NCBI RefSeq assembly: GCF_900129815.1
Contig: NZ_FQWX01000001.1
Span: forward strand, 1-64,000
Length of the DNA stretch: 64,000 nucleotides
Direction: 5' to 3'
Source: Asaccharospora irregularis DSM 2635
GTDB lineage: Bacteria; Bacillota; Clostridia; Peptostreptococcales; Peptostreptococcaceae
Shown: one piece after another, positions 7,912-17,324 of the stretch
Numbering within the stretch: the first letter of the stretch is position 1
Layout: every line of letters starts with the position of its first letter
Position numbers and translations under genes: made by a program
Notes under the pieces: model-generated
Databases searched by the model: none
What the model was told of the DNA's origin: nothing
What the model saw: only the letters and a program-made list of their open reading frames with translations

Positions 7912-9156
7912 TTAATCCATAATTTTATGTTCTTTATATAATGGATATTTTTCAGTTAACCCTACAACTATTTCTCTTGCCTTTTCTTTGTTGTCATGAG
8001 TTATACATAAATCTATAGCCTCAGCTATTAATTTCATATCTTCTTCCTTCATTCCCCTAGTTGTCACTGCTGGAGTTCCCAGTCTTATACCGCTAGTTAC
8101 AAATGGACCATTTTTGTCAAATGGTATACTATTTTTATTTGTTGTTATATATACTTCATCTAATTTACTCTCAGCCAATTTACCTGTTATGTTTTTATTA
8201 GTCAAATCTAATAAAATTAAATGGTTGTCTGTTCCATCTGTAAGTAATTTGAACTTTCTTTTTATAAGTTCATTTGCTAGAGTTTTTGCATTTTTTACCA
8301 CTTGAAGTTTATATTCTTTAAATTCATCACTCAATGCTTCTTTAAAACAAACAGCCTTAGCAGCTATTATATGCTCCAGAGGACCACCCTGTATGCCTGG
8401 AAATACCGCTTTATCTATAGCTTTTGCGTATTTTTCTTTACAAAGTATAATTCCCCCACGGGGACCTCTCAATGTTTTATGTGTTGTACTAGTTACAAAA
8501 TCTGCGAACTCACATGGATTTTGATGTAACCTTGTTGCTACCAAACCTGCTATATGGGCCATATCTACCATAAGTAGCGCTCCAACTTCATCTGCTATTT
8601 CTTTGAACTTTTTAAAATCTATTTCTCTAGGATAGGCACTAGCTCCTGCTACTATCATTTTTGGCTTTACTTCGTGGGCTATTTTTCTCACTTCATCATA
8701 ATCTATAATTCCTGTTGCTGGATTTACTCCGTATTCATGGAAATTAAAATACTTCCCAGAAATACTTACGGGTGACCCATGGGTTAAATGTCCCCCCTGT
8801 GATAAATTCATTCCCATTATAGTGTCTCCTGGTTCTAACATGGCAAAATATACCTCTAGGTTTGCATTTGCTCCAGAATGTGGCTGGACATTTGCGTGTT
8901 CTGCATTAAATAGTTTTTTAAGTCTTTCTATGGCCAATGTTTCTACTTCATCTATATATTCACATCCGCCGTAATATCTTTTTCCAGAATACCCTTCTGC
9001 GTATTTATTGGTTAAATGACTCCCCATAGCTTCCATCACCGAAATAGAAACCACATTTTCTGATGCAATTAACTCTATATTTCTCTCTTGTCTCTCTAGT
9101 TCCTTTTTCATACTTTTATAAATATGAGGATCTGTATTTTTTAGATTTTCAAACAT
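7912..9156 (-). CDS. glyA: Serine hydroxymethyltransferase
   Basis: The 414-residue PLP enzyme interconverts serine plus tetrahydrofolate with glycine plus 5,10-methylene-tetrahydrofolate in the cytosol. This supplies glycine and one-carbon units. The PLP lysine is Lys227 in the [12 protein letters not shown] motif, and the substrate-site segment near residues 53-65 (Tyr-Ala-Glu-Gly ... Arg-Tyr-Tyr-Gly-Gly) is intact. Length is standard for bacterial GlyA. The ATG follows a strong AGGAGGAG ribosome site. The gene stands alone with its own terminator and a long AT-rich upstream region in which no riboswitch is evident. Confidence 0.97.
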   Translation of the reverse strand: MFENLKNTDPHIYKSMKKELERQERNIELIASENVVSISVMEAMGSHLTNKYAEGYSGKRYYGGCEYIDEVETLAIERLKKLFNAEHANVQPHSGANANLEVYFAMLEPGDTIMGMNLSQGGHLTHGSPVSISGKYFNFHEYGVNPATGIIDYDEVRKIAHEVKPKMIVAGASAYPREIDFKKFKEIADEVGALLMVDMAHIAGLVATRLHQNPCEFADFVTSTTHKTLRGPRGGIILCKEKYAKAIDKAVFPGIQGGPLEHIIAAKAVCFKEALSDEFKEYKLQVVKNAKTLANELIKRKFKLLTDGTDNHLILLDLTNKNITGKLAESKLDEVYITTNKNSIPFDKNGPFVTSGIRLGTPAVTTRGMKEEDMKLIAEAIDLCITHDNKEKAREIVVGLTEKYPLYKEHKIMD

Positions 9157-9708
9157 TTGTACTCCTCCTTAATTAAAGATATAATTTATTTTAAAAAATA
9201 TATAAATAAATAATTGGTTGTTTTCAATTTTTATAAATATATTTTCGTATATACAAATTAATATGGAAATATTTTTGAATTAGAAATGCTTACTTAGAAT
9301 TTTTATGTTATAAAATTTTATGTTATAAAAATAGTATATTTACATAAAATAAGTTGTGCTTATTTTGATATTATACAAAATTATTTTTTCGTCCGTCTAT
9401 TTTCACTAATTTTCATCACTTTTTTAACGTAATAATAAACTTTTTTGAAATTTTTTATTTTTATCTTTCATATTCATAATATAGTACTTTATTTCTGAAT
9501 AGTCAAGAAATTTGCAAATTTTATTACATATTTTTGTATATACGCTTTATGTATACTTTTTTTTAATAGTTTTTATTTTAATATACCCATAATTAAACTC
9601 ATTAAATATTTGCTTTTCTAAAATACATATGAAATATTTCTATAATGTGTTATTTATTAACAAAAGTCTGTTATAATCATTATTATTAATTTGTTTTGGA
9701 GGTGTGAT
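9157..9708. other. Divergent intergenic region between glyA and the ThrE-like exporter
   Basis: About 550 bp of very AT-rich sequence that must carry promoters for two divergent units. A tandem direct repeat, TTTTATGTTATAAAA-like, lies at 9300-9330. No ORF with a ribosome site, riboswitch or RNA gene is seen. Confidence 0.5.
9669..9677 (+). promoter_or_regulatory. Extended -10 promoter for the exporter genes
   Basis: A TG-n-TATAAT extended -10 lies 31 bp before the ATG at 9709. The -35 region is poor, which is acceptable for an extended -10 promoter. Confidence 0.45.
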
Positions 9709-10497
9709 ATGGCAAATGACTTCAATAAAAATTATAAAGAAAATGTACTTAGATTTTCTTTGTTAGTAGGGGAGCAAATGCTTGCTAGTGGTGCAGAAAC
9801 TTATCGTGTAGAGGACACTATAATAAGGATTTGCAAATCGAGAGGATTTAAACACGTAAATGTATTTACTGCTCCTACTGTAATAATTATCTCAGATGAG
9901 AAATTTGATGGGTTATGCTTTATGAAAACTATAAAAATTAGATCTATTAACTTAGATAAAATTTCACTACTTAATAGTTTGTCTAGGGAATTTGTGGGCA
10001 ATGCAGAATTAAGTATAGAAGAAGCAACTGAAAGGCTCAATGAAATTAAAAGTCGTACTCCATACCCTAAGTGGTTTCTTTACTGTTGCACAGGATTGGC
10101 ATCTGCATCTTTTGCCTGCTTAGTTGGTGGAACACATTTAATAGATTTTCTTCTTACTTTTTTAATAGCTATACTGGCAGTTATAGTATTCGATAAAATA
10201 ATGAGACTTAGCGGTATATCTACATTCTCAACACTTGTTTCATCTTTTTTGATTGCAGTTTCCGGTGTTTTATTGACTGAAATAGGAATACTCTCAACTC
10301 CAAAGATGCTTATAGTAGGATCTATTATGCCGCTACTTCCAGGGGTTTCTTTTATAAAAGGTCTAAGGGATCTAATTTCAGGAGATTTACTATCTGGTAT
10401 TGCTAGATCTTTTGATGCAGGTATGATAGCTATTGCTATTGCATCGGGTGTCGGTTTTGTTCTTGATGTTTGGTTTAGAATGGGAGGTGTGTTCTAA
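9709..10497 (+). CDS. ThrE/YjjP-like exporter, large subunit
   Basis: This 262-residue membrane protein belongs to the ThrE (DUF1212/YjjP) family. A soluble N-terminal half (1-120) precedes about five membrane helices. Family members export threonine, serine or succinate; the substrate here is not determined. The ATG at 9709 is chosen over an in-frame TTG at 9691, because GGAGGTG at 9698-9704 lies at the right distance. Its stop overlaps the start of the next gene by one base (TAATG), implying translational coupling to the YjjB-like subunit. Confidence 0.88.
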   Translation: MANDFNKNYKENVLRFSLLVGEQMLASGAETYRVEDTIIRICKSRGFKHVNVFTAPTVIIISDEKFDGLCFMKTIKIRSINLDKISLLNSLSREFVGNAELSIEEATERLNEIKSRTPYPKWFLYCCTGLASASFACLVGGTHLIDFLLTFLIAILAVIVFDKIMRLSGISTFSTLVSSFLIAVSGVLLTEIGILSTPKMLIVGSIMPLLPGVSFIKGLRDLISGDLLSGIARSFDAGMIAIAIASGVGFVLDVWFRMGGVF

Positions 10498-10964
10498 TGG
10501 CTGATATGCCACTTATTTTACATTTTATACTTTCCGCTATAGCGACAGTAGGATTTTCAGTATTTTTTCAAGTTCCAAAAGATTCACTTTTTCCTTGTGG
10601 ACTTATAGGTGGTATTGGTTGGACCCTTTATGTGTACTTATTTAAAGTAACAGATAACGGTGTTTTTTCTGCGTTTATAGCTGCCAGTTTACTTTCTTTA
10701 TGCAGTGAGATACTCGCTAGAAAACTTAAACAACCAGCTATTTTATTTGTAATTCCAGGCATAATTCCTTTGGTTCCTGGTTTAGGAATGTACAATACTA
10801 TGCTTTATCTAGTTCAAGGAGATTATAATCTAGGTATATCAACTGGAACTAACACTTTGTTTATAGCCGCTGCTATAGCACTTGGAGTTTTGGTTATAAC
10901 TTCTCTATCTAAGACTATAAATTTGGTAGAACTAAGAAAAAAAAGGGCTTTAAATAAGCATTAA
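10497..10964 (+). CDS. ThrE_2/YjjB-like exporter, small subunit
   Basis: A 155-residue protein with four to five hydrophobic helices, of the YjjB/ThrE_2 (DUF3815) type. With the preceding YjjP-like protein it matches the split form of the ThrE exporter, which is a single protein in Corynebacterium. The Phe-Val-Ile-Pro-Gly ... Pro-Leu-Val-Pro-Gly segment is characteristic. Translation is coupled to the upstream gene through an overlapping TAATG. A strong bidirectional terminator follows. Confidence 0.88.
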   Translation: MADMPLILHFILSAIATVGFSVFFQVPKDSLFPCGLIGGIGWTLYVYLFKVTDNGVFSAFIAASLLSLCSEILARKLKQPAILFVIPGIIPLVPGLGMYNTMLYLVQGDYNLGISTGTNTLFIAAAIALGVLVITSLSKTINLVELRKKRALNKH

Positions 10965-10975
10965 CATTAAAATAC

Positions 10976-11013
10976 AAAAGTGGTATAGAAAAATATTTTT
11001 CTATACCACTTTT
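10976..11013. terminator. Bidirectional terminator
   Basis: A nearly perfect palindrome (AAAAGTGGTATAGAAAAA paired with its complement) ends the rightward exporter operon 11 bp after its stop. It can also stop the leftward RseC-like unit. The 120 bp to its right hold only imperfect TTTATTTTT/TATAATT repeats. Confidence 0.85.
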
Positions 11014-11133
11014 AATTTCGAGTTTATTTTTATAATTCAAGTCTATCTTGTTTCTATAATTTAGGTTTATTTTGTTTTTATAGTTTGGTCGTGCTATTTG
11101 TCGTTCTTTGATTATAATGTTGTAATTCTTCTA

Positions 11134-11565
11134 TTATAATATAATAATTTTTGTCACTACAGGTATGTAGTTTCTACTATCTCTAAATCTCTTATCATTT
11201 TGTTTTATTACCAAAAATACTACTGCTGTTAATATTAATCCAACAACTCCACTCATCATTTCTATGTTTGATGTTATATTTAATGCCTGTAATATAAAGT
11301 AAGCTGATATTGTCCCTGCTAAAAGTGCAATTAGTGGTATTACATAAACTATTCCAGCCGCTTTTAGAACGTTTACATTTTCCATGTTTACTTCTACATG
11401 ATCTCCCACCTTAGCTCCAAGTGTATTGTCTACTTCTACTAGAATGTCTTTTTTCTCTGAAGTCGTTTGACACTTTCCACAAGCTGCACATGCCGAATGT
11501 CTTTGAAGCTTTAATTTAGCTGTTTTTTCGTCGATAATTTCAACAATATATCCCTGTTGATTCAT
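11134..11565 (-). CDS. RseC/SoxR-reducing-system family membrane protein
   Basis: A 143-residue protein. A short Cys-rich N-terminus (Cys26, Cys29, Cys32) and a small beta domain precede two membrane helices at about 70-92 and 100-120. This layout fits the RseC/MucC family (PF04246), linked to SoxR reduction or Rnf-associated electron transfer in other bacteria. In this genus the role is unproven. It sits 11 bp after the csoR-type gene, so a metal- or redox-responsive setting is likely. The ATG has AGGAGG upstream. Confidence 0.8.
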   Translation of the reverse strand: MNQQGYIVEIIDEKTAKLKLQRHSACAACGKCQTTSEKKDILVEVDNTLGAKVGDHVEVNMENVNVLKAAGIVYVIPLIALLAGTISAYFILQALNITSNIEMMSGVVGLILTAVVFLVIKQNDKRFRDSRNYIPVVTKIIIL

Positions 11566-11576
11566 TTTCTTACCTC

Positions 11577-11870
11577 CTACTTAGTGAATTTATTTATTGT
11601 GTCCATGAGTTCTTTTATTGTAATATCTGTTTTTTCTTTGTCATCATGTTTTATACTTTCTGCTACACAACCCTTTATGTGGTTTTCAAGTATAATCGTT
11701 CCTACCTTGTCTATAGCAGACCTTATCGCTGATATTTGAATCAAGATATCAACACAATACCTCTCTTCATCTAACATTTTTTGAATACCCTTAACTTGGC
11801 CTTCTATTCTATTTAGCCTTTTTTTTAGGGCATCTTTATCATTAGTTTTTGATAGTTTTTTATCTTCCAT
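11577..11870 (-). CDS. csoR: CsoR-family metal-sensing repressor
   Basis: A 97-residue all-helical DUF156 repressor. Residues Cys39, His64 and Cys68 keep the Cys-His-Cys spacing (25 and 4) known for the copper(I) site of CsoR. This argues against the formaldehyde (FrmR), nickel (RcnR) or persulfide (CstR) subtypes. It should release DNA when Cu(I) binds. No copper exporter lies beside it; its neighbours are an RseC-like protein and a zinc-ribbon membrane protein, so its regulon may be partly elsewhere. Subtype call is from residue spacing only. Confidence 0.85.
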   Translation of the reverse strand: MEDKKLSKTNDKDALKKRLNRIEGQVKGIQKMLDEERYCVDILIQISAIRSAIDKVGTIILENHIKGCVAESIKHDDKEKTDITIKELMDTINKFTK

Positions 11871-11900
11871 AAAGCACCTCGTATTGGTTTTTATACATTT

Positions 11901-12296
11901 TTATTTTCGATTTAGTACTGTTAGTACTGCAAATAACATTATTAATATTATTCCACCAAAAGCTCTACTTTGTGTCTTGAATTTTTCCAATCCCACATTT
12001 TGCCTGTCTTCTTTGAATCCAGCTTCTGGAAATGTAATCATTAAAAGACCATCTATACCAAGGACTATCTCAGTAGCCAGAGTCCATTTTAACATAAAAA
12101 ATACTATTCCCGACAATCCTAGGACAAGTTCTAATTTACTCACAATACTAAGAAACTTTTTATTTTTGTGAAAACTGTCTATTTTTTGCTTACAACCTTC
12201 ACTACATGTATAAATCTGATTGCTTTTATCATCAGTTAATATCAATTTTTTATTTGGTGATTTGATCTTTGAATCACAGTAAACACATCTTTTCAT
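11901..12296 (-). CDS. Membrane protein with N-terminal zinc-ribbon (unknown function)
   Basis: A 131-residue protein with Cys4/Cys7 and Cys31/Cys35, a likely small zinc- or metal-binding module resembling TRASH-type domains. Two membrane helices follow at about 50-88 and 112-128. It stands 30 bp upstream of csoR and is probably co-transcribed with it and the RseC-like gene. The Cys module and neighbours suggest metal handling, but no known family is recognised. Confidence 0.75.
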   Translation of the reverse strand: MKRCVYCDSKIKSPNKKLILTDDKSNQIYTCSEGCKQKIDSFHKNKKFLSIVSKLELVLGLSGIVFFMLKWTLATEIVLGIDGLLMITFPEAGFKEDRQNVGLEKFKTQSRAFGGIILIMLFAVLTVLNRK

Positions 12297-12487
12297 GTTC
12301 TATATCTCCTTAAAATATATACTCTAACACTTGTCTTCAAATTTTTATTTGTAATACTATTATATCAAATAAACCTTAAAAAACAAATTTTAAGTTAAAC
12401 TATACTCTTAAATAGTCTATATTATCTATTTTTAATTGCATATTTTTATTTTCAAAAAAATAATGCGTGTTGTTAAATAAAATCAAA

Positions 12488-12522
12488 AGGTCTAGTTTTG
12501 ATAAAATATCTAAACTAGACCT
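12488..12522 (-). terminator. Terminator after the ABC transporter operon
   Basis: An 11-bp stem, AGGTCTAGTTT / AAACTAGACCT, lies 7 bp after the permease stop, followed on the minus strand by TTTTGATTTT. Confidence 0.85.
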
Positions 12523-12528
12523 CAATTT

Positions 12529-14601
12529 CTATTCCTTTATTTCTTTTATTTTGCTTGTATTTCCTATATTAAGTATTTTCAATCCGACAAATACTAATAT
12601 AATTATTAGAGCTATAAGTATCAATAACTTGCCTATATTAGGGTGTGAGAAGTTTACTTCAATAAACCCTAGTCCTTTTACTACGTTGCTATTTGGATAA
12701 CTTCCTGCCAATATTGATACTGTATTATTTACAAAATGGATAAACATAGGTACAAATATAGAACCTGTCTTATAGACAAAGTATGTAAACACGATTCCCA
12801 GTATAGACGTAGGTATTATCCTTAAAAAATCTATATGCATAAATCCAAAAAGAATTCCTGTAGCTATTATAGCTGTTCCTATAGATTTTTTGCTATTACT
12901 ATCATTTCTAAATGCCGAGAATACAAAACCTCTAAAAAATACTTCTTCACATATACCAGGTAGTACTGCTACTATCAGTAGGTTTATAAGTATATTTTTT
13001 TCTCCTAATAATGTTTTGTTTAGTGCTTCTATTACTTCTATATTTTGTGGGAATATATATACTAAGAACTGAGTAATAATATTTATAGCTATAAATACAC
13101 CCATCCATACTATTAACCCTCCAACAATATCTTGTATTTTAGGTAATTTTATACTAAGCAGTTTTTTGAAATCCGATTTTATATAGTATGCATATAAAAG
13201 TGGAAGTAGTATTATCATAGCTTGTGTGATAGCAAGCCCTGTCATTCCAAATTTCATCTGGACAATAGATCCTACATATATTAGAAGTACCAATCCTACT
13301 CCATAAAGTGTTATTCCATCGCTAACACCTGGCATCGATCCTTTTTTTATATTAGATCTTTTCTCTAGAAGAGAGAAACTTTTACTGTTTCCAAATAATA
13401 TATCTTCTGAGTTAAACATTTTAGAAAGCAGCATCACTGATAGTATTACAAATGCTATATTAGATACTAAAACCATTCCAATAAGACCTACATCACTTTT
13501 AAATAAAAGTACGCTTTTTATAAGAAGTGATATATTTACTACAGGTATAATTGATGTAACTTTATCTAATTCTACATTGGGAATCATTGAAACATATGAT
13601 GGTAGCATAACCAGTAGCATTACTGGAGTTATATAGTTTTGTGCATCCTTGAAACTTCTAGCCAGTGAGCATACACACATACTCACAGCCGATACGACCA
13701 TTGCAAATAAACAAATACATACTACACTCATCAAAGCTGGGAATACTAGACTACTAAGTTTTATATTTCCCATACCTAGTTGTTCTGCCAGACCTCCACT
13801 TGTTACTATAAACACCATCGTAAGTCCAATTGATAATACATTTAAAAATGCTGTTGTAATTGCACTAAAGGATACTGCCATATATTTACCCATTACAAGT
13901 TCTAAGTTTGATATTGGTAGGGTAAATAGAGTCTCTAATGTTCCTCTTTCTTTTTCTCCTGCCATGACATCTATTGCTGGATATATGGCTCCAAGTAAAA
14001 CACCTATTACTAGTATAAATGGAAGTACTTGCCCTAAAATAGAACCTGCTATCTCCTCATTTTTTGCTACATCTACAGTTTGATATTCAATAGGCTCTAA
14101 TATTTTTTGTTTATCTAGCCCTTCTTTTTCTAGGTTTTTATCAATTAGATTTTCCTTATATTGATTTAAAGCTTCTTTAAGCGTATCGACTACCCTATTA
14201 AATTCTCCTTTAGATGAATTCGTATATATCTTGTAGTTGGTTTTACTGTCTTTTTCTTCTACTTTTATGTATGCATCTATTTCTTCATTTTCTAATGCTT
14301 TTTTATAATCTTTGACCTCTATTATATTTACTTTTCCACTTTGTACTGTTGATGAATTTTCTTCATCTGGGTTATTATTTAGTATCTCTAAAAATTCTTG
14401 GTTTGGTTTTGTGTTAAATGCTATATTTACGTCTTGTTCAATTATACTTTTTACAGACATACTTACTATTTGTGTACCTGCAACCATCATAATAGGATAT
14501 AAAAGTATTGGTACTACAATCATCATAAATATTGTTTTTTTATCTCTTAGTATATCTAGCATTTCTTTTTTGAATATATTTTTTACTATTTTACTCCTCA
14601 T
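12529..14601 (-). CDS. ABC-2 permease fused to a CPBP intramembrane protease domain
   Basis: A 690-residue membrane protein. Residues 1-400 are a NatB/ABC-2 type permease with a large extracytoplasmic loop (45-185) and several helices. Residues 430-690 form a CPBP (CAAX protease/bacteriocin-processing) domain with the expected Glu552-Glu553...Arg557, His589 and His622 motifs, so the protease part looks catalytically complete. It overlaps the ATPase gene by 11 bp. NatAB-type systems export sodium or small molecules, and CPBP domains process or give immunity to peptides. Peptide or lipid export with processing is plausible but not shown. Confidence 0.88.
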   Translation of the reverse strand: MRSKIVKNIFKKEMLDILRDKKTIFMMIVVPILLYPIMMVAGTQIVSMSVKSIIEQDVNIAFNTKPNQEFLEILNNNPDEENSSTVQSGKVNIIEVKDYKKALENEEIDAYIKVEEKDSKTNYKIYTNSSKGEFNRVVDTLKEALNQYKENLIDKNLEKEGLDKQKILEPIEYQTVDVAKNEEIAGSILGQVLPFILVIGVLLGAIYPAIDVMAGEKERGTLETLFTLPISNLELVMGKYMAVSFSAITTAFLNVLSIGLTMVFIVTSGGLAEQLGMGNIKLSSLVFPALMSVVCICLFAMVVSAVSMCVCSLARSFKDAQNYITPVMLLVMLPSYVSMIPNVELDKVTSIIPVVNISLLIKSVLLFKSDVGLIGMVLVSNIAFVILSVMLLSKMFNSEDILFGNSKSFSLLEKRSNIKKGSMPGVSDGITLYGVGLVLLIYVGSIVQMKFGMTGLAITQAMIILLPLLYAYYIKSDFKKLLSIKLPKIQDIVGGLIVWMGVFIAINIITQFLVYIFPQNIEVIEALNKTLLGEKNILINLLIVAVLPGICEEVFFRGFVFSAFRNDSNSKKSIGTAIIATGILFGFMHIDFLRIIPTSILGIVFTYFVYKTGSIFVPMFIHFVNNTVSILAGSYPNSNVVKGLGFIEVNFSHPNIGKLLILIALIIILVFVGLKILNIGNTSKIKEIKE

Positions 14602-15409
14602 TTAAAGTCCCCCCTTCTTTGGCAAGGCTTATAAACACTTCCCTTAGGTTGTCAGTCTTTGTCTGTTTTTTCAAATCATCTGGGGTACCTGAAGCAATTA
14701 TTTTTCCCTGGTGCATCATTATTATTTTGTCACATAATGTTTCTGCTTCTTCCATGTAATGTGTAGAGTAAAGTACTGTTTTTCCTCTATCCCTCTCCAT
14801 TTTCATAAAATCTATTATAGATGCACTACTAATTACGTCTAAACCAAGGGTAGGTTCGTCAAAAATATAGACTTTTGGTGAGTGTATAAGACAACGAGCT
14901 ATTGATGTACGCTGTGTTTGACCTGTAGATAGATTTTCTATTCTATTGTCTATAAACTTTTCCATAGACATTACTTTTGTCACTTCTTCTATTGACTTTT
15001 CTATTTCATCTTTTTCCATTTCATATAGGCCTCCAAATGTCCTAAGAAGCTCTCTTGGAGAAAATCTACCATATAACTTTGTATTTCCTGATAGATAACC
15101 TATATCTCTCTTTCCACTATTTTTGTCAATAGAGTAATCATAATTAGAGATTTTTATATTACCTGATGTGGGGGTTAGTATTCCTCCTAACATTCTTAGT
15201 AGCGTTGTTTTTCCTGCCCCATTTGGACCTAGTATTCCTAGTATTTCTCCCTTATCTGCACTAAAGGATACATTATCTACTGCTAGGAATTCTTCTTTTT
15301 TTGTTTTAAATTTCTTACTTATTTTTGATATTTTAAGTTTTTTCTTTTTTGCATTTTCGTCTTTCACTGTCCTAGTAAATGCTTTGGACAGTCCTTCAAC
15401 TTCGATCAT
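14591..15409 (-). CDS. ABC transporter ATP-binding protein (NatA-like)
   Basis: A 272-residue ATPase with Walker A GPNGAGKTT, a signature region STGQTQR (an atypical LSGGQ) and Walker B IFDEPTLGLD. The C-terminal part is short. Residues 10-30 carry a Lys-rich insertion before the first strand. It is the energising partner of the overlapping permease-CPBP gene. The ATG follows AGGGGGG. The substrate is unknown; NatA-type ATPases act in sodium or drug/peptide export. Confidence 0.92.
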   Translation of the reverse strand: MIEVEGLSKAFTRTVKDENAKKKKLKISKISKKFKTKKEEFLAVDNVSFSADKGEILGILGPNGAGKTTLLRMLGGILTPTSGNIKISNYDYSIDKNSGKRDIGYLSGNTKLYGRFSPRELLRTFGGLYEMEKDEIEKSIEEVTKVMSMEKFIDNRIENLSTGQTQRTSIARCLIHSPKVYIFDEPTLGLDVISSASIIDFMKMERDRGKTVLYSTHYMEEAETLCDKIIMMHQGKIIASGTPDDLKKQTKTDNLREVFISLAKEGGTLNEE

Positions 15410-15439
15410 TCGCTTCCCCCCTATTTATAGGTTTAGTTA

Positions 15440-16870
15440 TTATTTTACCGGTGTGACACTCAGGTAATCATTGCTTACATACCCATATCCGCCATTATAT
15501 TTTATTTTTACCCATCCAGTTGCAAACATTTCTACCATTTCTACTTGGGCACCGTATTCTAATCTGCCTATTACTTTATCTTCTGTACTCGGCATTTCTC
15601 TAACATTTAATCCATCTTGGGCTTTTACATATTTTAGTTTTGTAGAACTCTCAGTTCCTGGCTTATTAGGTGTTAAATAAGATCCACTTACATAGGCAGT
15701 TCCTGATCCAAATTTTATTTTTACCCATCCAGTATTAAAAACTTCTACCACTTCTACTGCTTCGTCTCTACTTAATTCCCCAACTTGAGCAGATGTTATA
15801 ATTGGCTCTAATCTCACCCTTACTTTGTCTGTGTTAGTTACATACATTATATTTGTTTTATTGTCAGGTTCACTAGGAGATTGAAGTTCTTTTAATTCAT
15901 TAAATGCAACCTCATTTGAGCCATTACCTACTTGTGTTATAGAACTTACCTTTTTATTTTTAAATAAAGCTCTTTGAGATGAACTCAATCCATTTCCTAC
16001 TATAAGAACTGGTGAATTTTCCTTAGATGCTAGCACTCCAACAGCTAAGGCATCTATTAATTGATCTTGTTTTAACATACCGCCTTTAGATACAAACACA
16101 TTTTTAAGCTGGTTTTCTGCATAGAATTTTTGTACTACTTTGGTATTTGTTTCAACTCTATCCAATCCACCTATCCTTTCTGGAGATGGTAAATTATTTT
16201 CTACCCCTGATGATATTGAATTATTAGATCCTATAATATATGATTTTTGTATATTGTTTGATTTTATAAAATCATTAAATACAGGTGTTCCTTCTGTTGG
16301 CATTGGAAGTATTACCATTCCTTTGCTCGCGGCCACAGAGGCTATACTTACCGCATCCGCCAATCCTGTATATCCGTTTACTACTGATATTTCTGTTATA
16401 TTTGTCATGTTTTTTATATTTTTTGCAACATTTAAGGCAGTTTCATGTCTATCATTTCCACCTATTCTCTGAGTCTGAATTCCTATGGATTCTAGTTGTT
16501 TAGCTACATTTTCAGATACAGAATTAGATAGGCCTATTATATATACTTTTTCCACCCCTAATCTTTCTAGTTCCTGTTTAGTATCTACATTAAGTGAATT
16601 TTTATCTGTTAATAGAATTGGTGCATCATTTAACTTTGCGAAAGGCGTTACTGATAGTGCATCTACTATTGATCCACTGTTTACTATTATAGCTTGTTTT
16701 GAACTAACCCAGCCTTTTTTACTTACTTCTACTGCTGTTTTGTATCTATCTGGTCCTGCTAACTTTTCCAAAGATGAATTTGCAAATACTTCATTTGTGT
16801 TTAATAAAGGTATTGACCCTAATGCCAATCCTATAGTTAATACAGATGGTAATATTTTTGATTTTTTCAT
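15440..16870 (-). CDS. Cell wall-anchored protein: three CWB2 repeats and two SH3b domains (Cwp14-like)
   Basis: A 476-residue secreted protein with a signal peptide (1-30, Lys-Lys start, ...Val-Phe-Ala). Three tandem CWB2 (PF04122) modules span about 33-345; each begins with a Gly-x-(D/N)-Arg-x-x-T motif (LAGPDRYKT, IGGNDRHET, IGGLDRVET). Two bacterial SH3 domains follow at about 345-405 and 412-476, both containing Gly/Trp-Val-Lys-Ile. CWB2 triplets anchor S-layer-type proteins to an anionic wall polymer in C. difficile, where Cwp14 has the same architecture. The SH3 pair probably binds peptidoglycan. No enzymatic domain is seen. It lies 30 bp upstream of the ABC transporter genes. Confidence 0.92.
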   Translation of the reverse strand: MKKSKILPSVLTIGLALGSIPLLNTNEVFANSSLEKLAGPDRYKTAVEVSKKGWVSSKQAIIVNSGSIVDALSVTPFAKLNDAPILLTDKNSLNVDTKQELERLGVEKVYIIGLSNSVSENVAKQLESIGIQTQRIGGNDRHETALNVAKNIKNMTNITEISVVNGYTGLADAVSIASVAASKGMVILPMPTEGTPVFNDFIKSNNIQKSYIIGSNNSISSGVENNLPSPERIGGLDRVETNTKVVQKFYAENQLKNVFVSKGGMLKQDQLIDALAVGVLASKENSPVLIVGNGLSSSQRALFKNKKVSSITQVGNGSNEVAFNELKELQSPSEPDNKTNIMYVTNTDKVRVRLEPIITSAQVGELSRDEAVEVVEVFNTGWVKIKFGSGTAYVSGSYLTPNKPGTESSTKLKYVKAQDGLNVREMPSTEDKVIGRLEYGAQVEMVEMFATGWVKIKYNGGYGYVSNDYLSVTPVK

Positions 16871-16970
16871 GATATCCCCCCTATTCCTATTCTATAAAAA
16901 TATACCATAAGTTGTATAAAAAGGCTAGAAACAAAGCTATATAGTAAATAATAGGATTCTTAATAAAAAA

Positions 16971-17019
16971 ATATAACCCATAAAATACACTCTTTATTTA
17001 GGTATTTCATGGGTTATAT
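16971..17019 (-). terminator. Terminator after the DUF1858 gene
   Basis: Stem ATATAACCCAT / ATGGGTTATAT, extended by further pairing inside, about 20 bp after the stop. A T-rich run follows on the minus strand. Confidence 0.8.
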
Positions 17020-17040
17020 CTTACTAATAATATTCTTGGT

Positions 17041-17226
17041 TTATTTTTCGTTTAACTTTGCTAATACTTCTTCTAGGTCTAATCCATGTATTTCACAAGC
17101 ATCTTCTAAGCTTTCCATTTGAGATGAAGGGCATCCTAAGCATCCCATTCCTAAATGCATAAGTATTTGTGCTGCATTTGGGTTTAATTTTAATATATCT
17201 GCCATTATAGTATCTTTAGTTATCAT
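17041..17226 (-). CDS. DUF1858 redox-disulfide protein
   Basis: A 61-residue protein of the DUF1858 / hybrid-cluster-associated disulfide family. It has the typical Ile-Thr-Lys-Asp start and a Gly-Met-Gly-Cys-Leu-Gly-Cys motif (two Cys, spacing CxxC). The ATG at 17226 is preferred over an in-frame start at 17265, because GGAGAG lies just upstream. DUF1858 proteins are often linked to redox enzymes. It lies about 100 bp downstream of a siroheme [4Fe-4S] protein, with which it may work. Confidence 0.85.
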   Translation of the reverse strand: MITKDTIMADILKLNPNAAQILMHLGMGCLGCPSSQMESLEDACEIHGLDLEEVLAKLNEK

Positions 17227-17324
17227 ATTATTTTCTCTCCTTTTTATAATTTTGTATTTATACAAAATTTATTATTTATTATTTATTATTAATTATTTAT
17301 TACTAATTTATTATAAACTTAAGA

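Noticed and set aside
9157-9708. Riboswitch or T-box leader upstream of glyA
   Set aside because: No conserved core, anti-terminator or strong hairpin could be seen in the sequence; only AT-rich repeats.
9691-9708. TTG at 9691 as the start of the ThrE-like gene
   Set aside because: The strong GGAGGTG ribosome site lies inside that extension and points to the ATG at 9709.
16140-16910. Plus-strand open frames of 70-140 codons across the CWB2 gene
   Set aside because: They run antisense to a clear CWB2/SH3 coding region and lack ribosome sites; frame shadows.
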